Positions 14,238 through 22,616 of a stretch of 57,689 nt of DNA are shown here, in pieces. A program made the position numbers and the translations under genes. Position 1 is the stretch's first letter, and each line of letters opens with the position of its first letter. Where the stretch lies: positions 1 to 57,689 of the forward strand of contig CALXXZ010000010.1 in NCBI GenBank assembly GCA_944392805.1. The letters are read 5' to 3'. The notes under the pieces are model-generated. The model was not told where the DNA came from, ran no database searches, and was given only the letters and a program-made list of their open reading frames with translations. Origin of the DNA: an uncultured Clostridia bacterium (GTDB taxonomy: Bacteria; Bacillota; Clostridia; TANB77; CAG-508).

Positions 14238-15726
14238 CTATTAAAGTTATTTCCCAACTATAATCATGGTAATCAGTATAGAATTTTTCTTCACTAACTT
14301 TTTTGTATTTTGTTTCATCTCCAAATAAATCATCTGAAGCTGAACCCCAAGCATTGTCTATAACCCAAATTCTACCATCAAGTTTTTCCATAAAATCATC
14401 TGTTATAACTGTTTCGTAATTTGGACCAAATGCTTTATAAGCTTCTTGTACTCCCCAATCATCAGCATTATAGAAATATACTTGACTTTCTAAACAATGA
14501 TTTGCTACAACTGAACCTACACCACAATCACTATATACTACAGTATCTTCTGGTTTTATGTTTTCTTCTATATATCTCAATACTTCTTCGTTTGAACTGC
14601 TATAATTGTCTATTACCATCCAAGAATTATAGAATATTCCTAATACTGCTATAACTGATAGTATTGATACTACTGCTACTTTGCTTTTCTCTTTTGCTAA
14701 TATAAAGCTTATTGCAAATATGTATAATCCCATTATTACAAATAAATATCTATAATATAGAATTGATTGTTTTAGTACTATTGTAATTACTAATGCTGCA
14801 ACTATTACAGCAAAATACATTATTACTGCCCATTTAAATGGTTTTAAATCTTGTTTTTCTTTATGTAATCTATATGTTTTATATATCATATATCCATATA
14901 ACTCAAATGCTAATACTGTTGGTACTAATAATTCTGTATATTCTGTTGTTCTTATATATCCTGCTAATTGTGCACTTGTTAATTCCATTAAAGTTTTTGG
15001 AAATTCAAATCCTATCCAATATCCTGCTGATACATGACTTATTTGTGTTGTAAGATATACTAACCAAGGTAAATATGCAATTGCTTGTACTATTCCAAAT
15101 GATAGTATAAATATTAAACCTTTTTTTCTCTTATTTCTTATTAAGTGTATTAATAATACTACATTTATTAGTCCTGCTGCCATTAATCCATAATAGTGTA
15201 AAAATATACTTGCTATACTTGATATTCCAAATATTATCCAATTTTTTGTATTATCTTCTTTTGCAAGTCTCCATGCATATATTGCAAGTACTGTTACTGC
15301 TAACATTGCCCAACCATACATTCTTATTTCTATTGCATATGTTGCCATTTCTGGTAAGAATATTGCTAAAAATGTAAATATAAATCCAACCTTTTCTCCA
15401 AAGTCTTTTCTTATGTGTGTATATCCTAATATTATTACTATTGCTATTGGTACTACTGATGCTAATCTATATGCTACTATTGAACCTCCTGTTATTAGAT
15501 ATATTATATGTAATATCCAATAATACAATACTGGGTGTACATCATGTCCTCCAATAGTCCATATATCTGCAAAACTTTGTCTTGCCATTCCTACTGAATA
15601 TGCTTCATCAAACCATAAATTTCTATGGAATGCTCCTAGTCCAACAAATATTATTCCAAATATTATTAGTGCAATATGCCATTGCTTTAATGTTATTTTT
15701 TTGATTTTTTCTTTTAATTTTTCCAT
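14224..15726 (-). CDS. Membrane glycosyltransferase, GT39 (ArnT/PMT) type
   Basis: 500 residues with about a dozen membrane helices. The first loop carries WFDEAYSVGMA (near residue 38) with the Asp-Glu pair used by GT39/GT-C enzymes, followed by HDVHPVLYYWILH. The C-terminal ~100 residues (from SSSNEEVLRYIEENI) form a soluble outer domain. Such enzymes transfer sugars from polyprenyl phosphate carriers to lipids or proteins outside the membrane. Sugar and acceptor cannot be told. Transcribed alone, with a terminator at its stop. Confidence 0.8.
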   Translation of the reverse strand: MEKLKEKIKKITLKQWHIALIIFGIIFVGLGAFHRNLWFDEAYSVGMARQSFADIWTIGGHDVHPVLYYWILHIIYLITGGSIVAYRLASVVPIAIVIILGYTHIRKDFGEKVGFIFTFLAIFLPEMATYAIEIRMYGWAMLAVTVLAIYAWRLAKEDNTKNWIIFGISSIASIFLHYYGLMAAGLINVVLLIHLIRNKRKKGLIFILSFGIVQAIAYLPWLVYLTTQISHVSAGYWIGFEFPKTLMELTSAQLAGYIRTTEYTELLVPTVLAFELYGYMIYKTYRLHKEKQDLKPFKWAVIMYFAVIVAALVITIVLKQSILYYRYLFVIMGLYIFAISFILAKEKSKVAVVSILSVIAVLGIFYNSWMVIDNYSSSNEEVLRYIEENIKPEDTVVYSDCGVGSVVANHCLESQVYFYNADDWGVQEAYKAFGPNYETVITDDFMEKLDGRIWVIDNAWGSASDDLFGDETKYKKVSEEKFYTDYHDYSWEITLIEKLP

Positions 15727-15814
15727 CTATTTTCCCTTCCTTTTTATTTTAACAGTCTAATTCTACTACATTATTTCGTTTTTTTCAATATTTTGCTTAA
15801 TTTTTTAATATAAA

Positions 15815-15844
15815 AATCAACCTATCAAAAATTCAAGGTTGATT
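15815..15844 (-). terminator. Terminator of the Rpn-family gene
   Basis: AATCAACCT and AGGTTGATT form a nine-base-pair stem with a 12-base loop; on the minus strand it is followed by TTTTTATATT. It lies 32 bases after the gene stop. Confidence 0.7.
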
Positions 15845-15876
15845 CTAATAATTTATATTCCAAACTTTCTATTGAA

Positions 15877-16662
15877 CTATTTTAATTTTTTTATTTCTTC
15901 TTCTGTTAATCCTGTTACTTCTTTTATTTGTTCTATTGACATGTTTAATTTTAGGAGATTTTTGGCAATTTTCTTCTTCTGTTCTGTTCTTCCTTGGTCT
16001 AATCCTTGGTTTATTCCTTGGCTTATTCCATCTCTAAGTCCTTTATCATATCCAGCATCTTCTATTGCTTTTTGGTCTAATATGTATTTTTCTCTTAATT
16101 CTGCTAAATATCTTTCTCTTTTATCTTTACTTATTTCTTCAAGTACCTGTTTTGCTTTTTCTATTGCTTTGTCTTCTCCCATTTCCATTCCCCCTGGTTC
16201 TTCTATAAATTTTATCACTTTTTGGTATTCTTCTTCTCTTATGTTCCATTTTGTTTCATATTTTTTTATTTCTCTTAAACTGTCTATTTCATAATCTGTT
16301 ATTAATATTACAATTACTTTTTCTAGTTCTTCATAATCTTTTCCCGATTTTAGGTTCATACTATATAATTTGCTCCAATAGTATAATATTCTTTTTTCTA
16401 TGTTTTTTCTGTCCACAATTTGCATTTCTATATCACAGTTAATATTATCTTCTATTTTTGCTCTTATATCTAGTATTCCTACCTTATCATCTAATAAATC
16501 TTTTTCTAATATTGGATTATTATCTAATTTTATATCACTTATTTCCTTTTGTATTATTGAACTTATTAATTCTTTTGTTATTTCTTCATTTCCTATATAT
16601 CCAAATATTCTTTTAAATACATAGTCTATTTTGGGATTTAATAATTTGTCTATATTCTTCAC
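15877..16662 (-). CDS. Rpn-family nuclease (PD-(D/E)XK)
   Basis: 261 residues. N-terminus LLNPKIDYVFKRIFG and the active-site pattern KVGILDIRAKIEDN...DIEMQ (D...E-x-Q, residues about 60-83) match the recombination-promoting nuclease/PDDEXK_2 family. The C-terminus is charged and helical with Gly-Gln repeats (DGISQGINQGLDQG), also typical of the family. The start is GTG at 16662 with AAGGAG only two bases away, so it may be weakly translated; no better start is seen. Members are horizontally mobile in gut bacteria and cleave DNA in vitro in E. coli homologues. Confidence 0.8.
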   Translation of the reverse strand: MKNIDKLLNPKIDYVFKRIFGYIGNEEITKELISSIIQKEISDIKLDNNPILEKDLLDDKVGILDIRAKIEDNINCDIEMQIVDRKNIEKRILYYWSKLYSMNLKSGKDYEELEKVIVILITDYEIDSLREIKKYETKWNIREEEYQKVIKFIEEPGGMEMGEDKAIEKAKQVLEEISKDKRERYLAELREKYILDQKAIEDAGYDKGLRDGISQGINQGLDQGRTEQKKKIAKNLLKLNMSIEQIKEVTGLTEEEIKKLK

Positions 16663-16814
16663 CTCTCCTTATCAATTGCTACTTTTAATAATGAATTTTT
16701 TAGGCCGAATTGCCTTGATTTTTGATTTAAAAATTGTTTGAAATATAAATCATTATTATATTAACATAATTAGAATTATTTTGCAATACCTTAATAATAA
16801 ATTTTTTACTTGAA

Positions 16815-16845
16815 AATCATAAAAAACATATATTATAATATAAAA
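16815..16845 (+). promoter_or_regulatory. Promoter of the CYTH gene
   Basis: TTGAAA followed about 20 bases later by ATTATAATATA gives a plausible sigma-A promoter 30 to 60 bases before the start. Spacing is slightly long, so this is tentative. Confidence 0.4.
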
Positions 16846-16875
16846 AGTTTTATTATTATATAGGAAATGATTTAT

Positions 16876-17610
16876 ATGAGTAATATGGAATTAGAAATGA
16901 AAATAAGAAATGTCAGTGTATATAAAACAAAGATATCTTGCTGATTTATATGAGTTTAACCATGAAACAATTGAATTGAGAAAAAATATAAATTTACAAA
17001 AAATAAAGAATTTGTTTTTTGAAATAGACCAGTTGTTAACTAATGATGATATAGAATTTTTGAAAGAACAGTTTAATATAAGTAATTTGTCCGATATCTT
17101 CGAATTACAAATTAAATATGTAGAACAAATCTTAAACAGTACAACTCTAATATCTTTTTTAGACAAGTTTAAAATGACTTCAAAAAAATGGATTAGATTA
17201 AGAAAAACTGTAGAAGAAAATGCAAATAAAGAATTAAAGGAAATCTGTACTTTAACTATTAAACATATTCTAAAAAATAATGATTCTGGTATTCAACAAA
17301 TGAAAGAAACTGAAATATTTGTAAACTCCTTTGAAGAAACTAACGAATTACTGAAAATTTAGGTTTTTCTTATAGAAGCTATCAAGAAAAAAGAAGAGTT
17401 AAATATCTTTTAGATGAACATGAAATAGATATTGATACTTGGCCAGGTCTGCCTACTTATTTTGAAGTAGAAGGAAAAGATAGAAGTGATTTAGAGAAAA
17501 TATTGAATCTTTTAGGTTATTCTTTTGAAGATGCAGTTTCATGTACTGTAGATGAATTATATAAAGCTTTGGGAATAGATATTAATAATATGAAAGAATT
17601 AAAATTTTAA
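16876..17610 (+). pseudogene. CYTH-domain (class IV adenylate cyclase-like) gene with two frameshifts
   Basis: Three frame segments join into one CYTH protein. Frame 1 from ATG 16876 (AGGAAA upstream) gives MELEMKI, the ExExK signature. Frame 2 from about 16915 to 17358 gives QRYLADLYEF, KKWIRLRKT, LTIKHIL and MKETEIFVNSFEETNELLK. Frame 1 resumes with GFSYRSYQEKRRVKYLLDEH, EIDIDTWPGLPTYFEVEGK and ends at 17610. The second shift looks like loss of one A in CTGAAAATTTAGG. About 25-30 residues usual between ExExK and the RY segment appear missing. The shifts compensate each other. Function would be a phosphate-substrate enzyme of the CYTH class; as it stands the gene is probably inactive or an assembly artefact. 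Confidence 0.72.
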
Positions 17611-17619
17611 ATGCAAAAA

Positions 17620-17645
17620 ACTCCATAGAATGGAGTTTCTTTTTA
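17620..17645. terminator. Convergent terminator between CYTH gene and gerW
   Basis: ACTCCAT-AGA-ATGGAGT with a T-run on the plus side and an A-run before it, so it can serve both converging transcripts. Confidence 0.8.
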
Positions 17646-18218
17646 TTCATCATCAAAAATTTCGCCATCAGCTTCTGCAAATTGTTCTTTTTCATCATTT
17701 ACTGCTTGTTTTTCATTCTCTGCAACTTTTTGTTCTTGACCTTTAACTTCTGGGCTTTTAACTTTGTTCTTCATCGCATTTATAATATTTTTATTTCTTT
17801 CTTCTGTTGCTTGAACAGTTTTATTAAACATATCATTTACTCTTTGTAACAAATCTGGAACATAATCTAAAAGTTTATCCATATAAGAATCATGATTAAC
17901 AGGCATTAATTTTACATTATCATTTTGAACTACTAAGAATGCAACTGGATTTATTGTAACACCTGCACCAGCACCACCACCAAAAGGTAGCTTATATTCA
18001 ATTTCTTCATTTTTATCTTTTCTATTATATTCTTTTAAAGTCTCTCCATTAAATTCACTTCCGCCTGCTGCAAAACCAAAGCACACTTTTGATATTGGTA
18101 TTATTGTTATATTATTTCCCGCTTCTATAGGTTCACCTATAATTGTATTTACATCTACCATATCTCTAATACTACTCATAGCTGTTAGCATAAGGCTTTC
18201 TATTGGATGTTCGCTCAT
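17643..18218 (-). CDS. gerW: Spore protein GerW (YtfJ family)
   Basis: 191 residues. HPIESLMLTAMSSIRDMVDV, then VCFGFAAGGSEF and LPFGGGAGAGVTINPVAFLV are the YtfJ/GerW hallmarks. In Bacillus it is a forespore protein needed for normal germination. The C-terminal 60 residues are a long acidic extension (AENEKQAVNDEKEQFAEADG). Start ATG 18218 follows GGGAGGA. It overlaps the DUF2953 gene by 47 bases, the usual pairing in Clostridia. Confidence 0.9.
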   Translation of the reverse strand: MSEHPIESLMLTAMSSIRDMVDVNTIIGEPIEAGNNITIIPISKVCFGFAAGGSEFNGETLKEYNRKDKNEEIEYKLPFGGGAGAGVTINPVAFLVVQNDNVKLMPVNHDSYMDKLLDYVPDLLQRVNDMFNKTVQATEERNKNIINAMKNKVKSPEVKGQEQKVAENEKQAVNDEKEQFAEADGEIFDDE

Positions 18219-18735
18219 CTTTTTTTCCTCCCCATCTCTTAAAAATTTGACTATATATATAATGTGTCAAATTAACTGTAAATATACTGTCTAATCTTAT
18301 TTTTATAAAATTTTTACCTGTATAAATAGGAATAACTTCATATCTTGGCTTTCTTATCAAAACACCTAAAACTGAAGCTATAATACCAACTATAATAGCT
18401 GTTAATGCTGCATCTTGTGTTCCAATTTGTATATTTAAATCTATTTTTTCTATATTAATATTTTGTATTACTTCTTTATAATCTATTTTTAAATCCTTTT
18501 TCTTTAAAATTCTTATATCTAAATCTTTATTTCTAATTTTAATTTCTTTTATGTCTTTATTTAAAATTTTTATTTTATTAAAAATAGATAAATAAATATT
18601 AATTTGATGGTCTTTATTTATTTTATCTGTACATTCAGTATTAATTTTGAAATTTTGAATTTCTATGCCTAATTTTATTGTGTGAACTGCTATAATTAAA
18701 AATAAAATTATTATAAAAATAAAAAGAAAAAACAA
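18172..18735 (-). CDS. DUF2953 membrane protein
   Basis: 187 residues with an N-terminal membrane segment (residues 1-20) and a second hydrophobic stretch (ALTAIIVGIIASVLGVLI, about 110-127) followed by a beta-rich tail. This matches the DUF2953 family found beside gerW and scpAB in spore formers. The start is TTG at 18735 with AAAGAGGG upstream. Its 3' end overlaps gerW, implying coupled expression. Function unknown. Confidence 0.72.
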   Translation of the reverse strand: MFFLFIFIIILFLIIAVHTIKLGIEIQNFKINTECTDKINKDHQINIYLSIFNKIKILNKDIKEIKIRNKDLDIRILKKKDLKIDYKEVIQNINIEKIDLNIQIGTQDAALTAIIVGIIASVLGVLIRKPRYEVIPIYTGKNFIKIRLDSIFTVNLTHYIYSQIFKRWGGKKDERTSNRKPYANSYE

Positions 18736-18774
18736 TATTATCGCCCTCTTTGCTTTAATACTATTTTTTCCAAT

Positions 18775-19527
18775 TTATTTTGTTTTATTCTTTTCAACTT
18801 CAATATCTCCAAATAATTCCTCTTGCTCTGTAATTACTTTATTTCTTCTTGACATTTCTAACAAACCTGAAAATGCAGTTACAACCTCTTTCTTATTTCT
18901 TTTTTTAGGTGAAAATAATTTATTAAATGTAAATTTTTTATATTTTATTAATGCCTTATACATTTCTTTTACTGTATTTCCTACTGAATATGTTTCTACA
19001 AGTGCAATCTTTTCTATATTTGAAGCATTTTCATTTATTTTATCTTTATTTTTTTCTATTAATCTCCTATAAATATCAGGAATTGTATTTTTATCAAATT
19101 CTGATTCAATTTTTTGCTTTGGCAGTTCAATTTCTTCCTGTTGTTTAAAATATCTTTTTGAAAATTCCAAATAATTTTCTTTTAATTTTTTAGTAATCTC
19201 TTTATATTTTTTATATTCAATTATTCTTCTTATTAATTCTTCTTCACTGATTTCTTCTTCATCATCTTGAGTTTTTGGTAACAAATGCTTAGATTTTAAA
19301 TATAATAATGTTGATGCCATTACTAAAAATTCACTTGTTACATCTAAATTCATTTTTTCCATCTGATTAATATAATCTATATATTGGTCTGCTATCTGGC
19401 TAATGTTTATGTCATAAATATCCATTTTATTTTTGTCTATTAGATGACATAATAAATCTAGTGGTCCTTCAAAATTATCTATTTTTATTGAATATTTTTT
19501 GGTTTCTAGTGCTAATACATTTTGCAT
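18775..19527 (-). CDS. scpA: Segregation and condensation protein ScpA
   Basis: 250 residues. The kleisin N-terminus is clear (YSIKIDNFEGPLDLLCHLID, IYDINISQIADQYIDYI, LVMASTLLYLKSKHLLP) and the C-terminal winged helix is near 215-235 (VVTAFSGLLEMSRRNKV). ScpA bridges SMC heads with ScpB. scpB normally follows at once, but here the next gene is DUF2953, so scpB must be elsewhere. It starts two bases after recX. Confidence 0.93.
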   Translation of the reverse strand: MQNVLALETKKYSIKIDNFEGPLDLLCHLIDKNKMDIYDINISQIADQYIDYINQMEKMNLDVTSEFLVMASTLLYLKSKHLLPKTQDDEEEISEEELIRRIIEYKKYKEITKKLKENYLEFSKRYFKQQEEIELPKQKIESEFDKNTIPDIYRRLIEKNKDKINENASNIEKIALVETYSVGNTVKEMYKALIKYKKFTFNKLFSPKKRNKKEVVTAFSGLLEMSRRNKVITEQEELFGDIEVEKNKTK

Positions 19528-19529
19528 AT

Positions 19530-19949
19530 TTAATCACATCTGTATCCTTTCTTATATAAGTATTGTTCAATTTCCTGTTCTTCCATTGTGGCTGATTTTT
19601 TTATTTTAATTTTTTCAATACATTTCTGTTCATATTCTTTTAATTTTTCATAATTTTTATCTATGTATTCCTCTATTAATTTTCTATCTAGTCCTTTTGA
19701 ATATAATTTGTATTTTATTTCTTTTATTGATAAAGTTTTTAATAACATATATTCATTTACTTGTTTTTCGATAAATTCATAATCGTCTAAATATTTTGCT
19801 TCTTTTAAATAGTCTATTATGTCATCAAGCATTTCTTCTTCTATCTGTCCTTTAAATTTATTTCTTACTTCATATTCTGTCCTTTTTTTGTACATAATAT
19901 ATTTAAATACTTTTGTTTTTTGTTTGTCAAATTCTTCTATACTATACAT
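19530..19949 (-). CDS. recX: RecX-family regulatory protein
   Basis: 139 residues with the tandem three-helix repeats of RecX: YIMYKKRTEYEVRNKF, IIDYLKEAKYLDDYEFIEKQ, KLYSKGLDRKLIEEYI. RecX modulates RecA filaments. It is shorter than many homologues but complete. First gene of the recX-scpA-DUF2953-gerW operon. Confidence 0.8.
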   Translation of the reverse strand: MYSIEEFDKQKTKVFKYIMYKKRTEYEVRNKFKGQIEEEMLDDIIDYLKEAKYLDDYEFIEKQVNEYMLLKTLSIKEIKYKLYSKGLDRKLIEEYIDKNYEKLKEYEQKCIEKIKIKKSATMEEQEIEQYLYKKGYRCD

Positions 19950-20093
19950 ATTTTTCCTCTTTTCTTTTTCTACGTTATTTTATATGATTTTTCGTTTTTT
20001 TGCAAGATTTTTCAAGTATATTTTGTTTTAAAAAATTTATACTATTAATAGGTTTTATTGTTTATAAACCTAATTTTTCAAGGAGGATTTATT

Positions 20094-20558
20094 ATGAGTA
20101 AGAAATTGATTTTTATAGCTAGCTTATTAGTTGCCATAATTTTCTCTTTTTCTGTAACATTCTGTTTTGCAACTGATGGTAATAATGGACAAAACATGAT
20201 GAACAATGCCGTAAATGGTGTTCGTGATGCTGTTGGTGGTGCAGAAAATGCTGTTGAAGGTGCTGTTAAGGATGTAACTAATGGTGCTAAAAATATGACT
20301 GGTAATGCTGAAAACGCTATGAATAATGTAACTAATAATAATAACAATAATAATATGAGAACTACAAATAATACTGGATATTCAGCTAATAGAACTGCTA
20401 CAACAAGAGCTACTACTAATACTGGTACATTTTTAGGTATGACTTCTACAGCTTGGACTTGGCTTATATTAGCTGTCGCAGCTGTTGCTATAGTTGCTCT
20501 AGTTTGGTATTATTCAAATCAAATATCAAATAACAGAAGATATGATGATAATGACTAA
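20094..20558 (+). CDS. Secreted/surface protein with Asn-rich linker and C-terminal anchor
   Basis: 154 residues from ATG 20094 (AAGGAGGA upstream). Signal peptide residues 1-26 (cleavage after CFA), an Ala/Val/Asn amphipathic repeat (residues about 40-80: units such as GAENAVEGAVKDVTNGAKNM), a poly-Asn tract, a Thr-rich stretch, and a C-terminal membrane helix (about 120-142) followed by a polar tail. Not recognised. It is probably an envelope protein anchored by its C-terminus. Confidence 0.65.
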   Translation: MSKKLIFIASLLVAIIFSFSVTFCFATDGNNGQNMMNNAVNGVRDAVGGAENAVEGAVKDVTNGAKNMTGNAENAMNNVTNNNNNNNMRTTNNTGYSANRTATTRATTNTGTFLGMTSTAWTWLILAVAAVAIVALVWYYSNQISNNRRYDDND

Positions 20559-20569
20559 TTAATAAGTTT

Positions 20570-20643
20570 AAATATGTTACTATTAAAATAAGTCAAATTT
20601 AAGTTTTTATACTGAAATTGATTTACTTAATAGTAACATATTT
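20570..20643. repeat. 17-base-pair perfect inverted repeat
   Basis: AAATATGTTACTATTAA at 20570-20586 and its exact complement at 20627-20643 enclose 40 bases. It is followed by T residues on the plus strand, so it can act as terminator of the surface-protein gene. The long loop and perfect arms also resemble a small fold-back element. Confidence 0.6.
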
Positions 20644-20708
20644 TTTAATTTTATAATTGAATTCCTCTTATAGAATATGTTATAATACCATAGAAAAGAG
20701 GTTTTTTT

Positions 20709-21167
20709 ATGAATATTAAATTAATTGCAAAAAATCCAGTTGCATATCATAATTTTAATATAGAAGATAAATTTGAGGCTGGTATTGTTTTAACAGGTAC
20801 AGAAATTAAATCTATTAGAGCTGGTAAAGTTAATTTAAAAGATAGTTATGCCGGTTTTAATAAAGGCGAATGTTACATATATTCTATGCATATTAGTCCA
20901 TATGAACATGGAAATATTTTTAATAAAGACCCTTTACGCGATAGAAAATTACTTTTAAATAGAAAAGAATTAAATAAACTTTTTGGAAAAGTAAAACAAG
21001 ATGGATATAGTCTTGTTCCGATTAGCTTATATTTTAAAGGTAGTTTTGTTAAATTAGAACTTGGACTTGGCAAAGGTAAAAAATTATATGATAAACGTCA
21101 AGATATTGCAAAAAGAGATGCTGAAATTAGAATGAGAAAAGCTATGAGAGCACAAGAAAAAATGTAA
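20709..21167 (+). CDS. smpB: tmRNA-binding protein SmpB
   Basis: 152 residues. [40 protein letters not shown], and the C-terminal [20 protein letters not shown] are diagnostic of SmpB, the partner of tmRNA in ribosome rescue. A promoter (TTGAAT about 18 bases before TATAAT) stands upstream and AAAAGAGG precedes the ATG. The ssrA gene is not seen near it. Confidence 0.96.
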   Translation: MNIKLIAKNPVAYHNFNIEDKFEAGIVLTGTEIKSIRAGKVNLKDSYAGFNKGECYIYSMHISPYEHGNIFNKDPLRDRKLLLNRKELNKLFGKVKQDGYSLVPISLYFKGSFVKLELGLGKGKKLYDKRQDIAKRDAEIRMRKAMRAQEKM

Positions 21168-21189
21168 TTTAATTTATTTTTTTATAACA

Positions 21190-21218
21190 AAGGTAGTGTC
21201 CATATGAAACACTACCTT
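21190..21218. terminator. Hairpin after smpB
   Basis: AAGGTAGTGT and ACACTACCTT form a ten-base-pair stem with a nine-base loop 23 bases after smpB. T-runs are weak on both sides, so termination strength is uncertain. Confidence 0.55.
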
Positions 21219-21245
21219 CTTCACTAATATGAGGTATGAAAATTT

Positions 21246-21749
21246 TTATTTCTTAGCACACAGTATTACTAATGCTGTTCCTTCGGCTGATGGTGCATTT
21301 ACCGGCAAAAAATTGACTCTGTAAGTTCCTGCTGCTGCATTCGTATAAATCATTGCTACATCTGCATCACTATTACCAGTTACTCCTAATGATGTCACAA
21401 GAGCGGTATTGCCCTTATAGAGTGTAGCCAGGTAATAATCGCTGTCATTATCATACACATAACAATAAGCATAAATGTTTTGTTTCTTGTTATTATTAAC
21501 ATATATGTTGGCAGCCTGTCCATTAGAAAAATTATAAAAGTTCGAATCAATAATAGTATAATCACTTGGTATTGTCCTTTGCAAATTATCTAATGATTCT
21601 TTGTAGAACTCCCGTAAGTCTTCATTTTGCTCAATAACATCAACCGCATTATCGCTTTCTTCCTCATATTGAGGTGCAGCAAAAGCACAAATGTTAAGGC
21701 TTAATACCAATAAAGTTGTAATCAATAAAGTTTTAATTGCTTTTTTCAT
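21246..21749 (-). CDS. Secreted protein of unusual base composition
   Basis: 167 residues from ATG 21749 (GGAGGAAAA upstream). Signal peptide MKKAIKTLLITTLLVLSLNI ending after AFA, then an acidic linker, then a beta-rich domain (from about residue 55) with a C-terminal end LVILCAKK. The beta part resembles pre-peptidase-like or adhesive beta-sandwich domains in general shape only. Codons are visibly richer in G and C (for example CTT CGG, ACC GGC, GAG CGG) than in all neighbours, suggesting recent transfer. TAATATGAGGTA occurs in inverted orientation on both flanks. Confidence 0.62.
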   Translation of the reverse strand: MKKAIKTLLITTLLVLSLNICAFAAPQYEEESDNAVDVIEQNEDLREFYKESLDNLQRTIPSDYTIIDSNFYNFSNGQAANIYVNNNKKQNIYAYCYVYDNDSDYYLATLYKGNTALVTSLGVTGNSDADVAMIYTNAAAGTYRVNFLPVNAPSAEGTALVILCAKK

Positions 21750-21837
21750 GACATTTTCCTCCATTTATAATTTTACCTCATATTAATGATTTTTCAAAAG
21801 GCTCTGGCCATTTGAACAAATTGAATTTTCCTTACTT

Positions 21838-21922
21838 ATTTTACCATTTATGTAATATTTTGTCAATAATAAAACACATTTTTTCTATTTTTATTGACAA
21901 AAAAATACATTTAATGTATATT
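21838..21922. promoter_or_regulatory. Divergent promoters
   Basis: Leftward: TTGACA (complement of 21861-21866), 17 bases, TAAAAT (complement of 21838-21843), serving the secreted-protein gene with an ~80-base leader. Rightward: TTGACA (21894-21899), 17 bases, TATATT (21917-21922), serving the 213-residue gene. The two -35 boxes are 27 bases apart, so they may influence each other. Confidence 0.6.
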
Positions 21923-21948
21923 ATAGATATAAGAAAGGAGATGTTGTT

Positions 21949-22590
21949 ATGAAAAAGAAGAAAATTTTTATTATTGTACTATCTGTTATTCTTGCAATTC
22001 TTGTTATTGTAGCTGTTTTTCTCACTGTAAAAACTTTTAAACTAAAAAATATAATTGAAAAAGCTAAAACTTATGAGAATGTTAATAATTATTATGCAAA
22101 AACAGAAAGAAAGTTTTCAGATGGAAATGTAGAAGTACAAGAAATATTTTTCTTAAATGGAAAGCTAAAATGGATTTTAAATAATTCTAATGCTGAAGTA
22201 CATATTGATTATAATTCAAATACTGGTTATACTGTTGATAATACAAGTGAAAAAGTTACTATAATGGATTCTTCTAATTTTTCAGAAGTTACTGCAAACG
22301 AAAATACTGTAAATCTTTTAGGTCCTGCAATATCTGCTGAAAGCTTTTGGGATTATTGTGATTTAGCGATAAGAACAAAAATAGAGTCAAATGATGATTC
22401 TTATATTATAACAGTCGATAAAGATAGTAAATTTACAATAGATAAAGATACAGGTATATGTAACTTAGAAGAACATTATGATGGCGATACAGTTACTTCT
22501 TACATTAAAAATGAAGTATCTTTTGATACTGTAACTGAAGAAGATGTTCAAATGCTTAATTTAGATGATATAAAAAATGCCGTTTCTTAG
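21949..22590 (+). CDS. Membrane-anchored extracellular protein of unknown function
   Basis: 213 residues: a basic start (MKKKK), one membrane helix (residues 6-27), then a beta-rich extracellular domain with Asn-rich turns. The overall shape (YYAKTERKFSDGNVEVQEIF, FLNGKLKWIL, TGICNLEEHYDGD) recalls outer-membrane-lipoprotein-like sorting sensors, but no family can be named. AAAGGAG lies seven bases before the ATG. Confidence 0.6.
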   Translation: MKKKKIFIIVLSVILAILVIVAVFLTVKTFKLKNIIEKAKTYENVNNYYAKTERKFSDGNVEVQEIFFLNGKLKWILNNSNAEVHIDYNSNTGYTVDNTSEKVTIMDSSNFSEVTANENTVNLLGPAISAESFWDYCDLAIRTKIESNDDSYIITVDKDSKFTIDKDTGICNLEEHYDGDTVTSYIKNEVSFDTVTEEDVQMLNLDDIKNAVS

Positions 22591-22612
22591 TGAACCGGCA
22601 TCTTTTTATTTA
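22577..22612 (+). terminator. Terminator spanning the stop codon
   Basis: ATGCCG and CGGCAT form the stem, with the TAG stop in the loop, followed by CTTTTTATTTAT. It also faces the 3' end of fba. Confidence 0.75.
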
Positions 22613-22616
22613 TATT

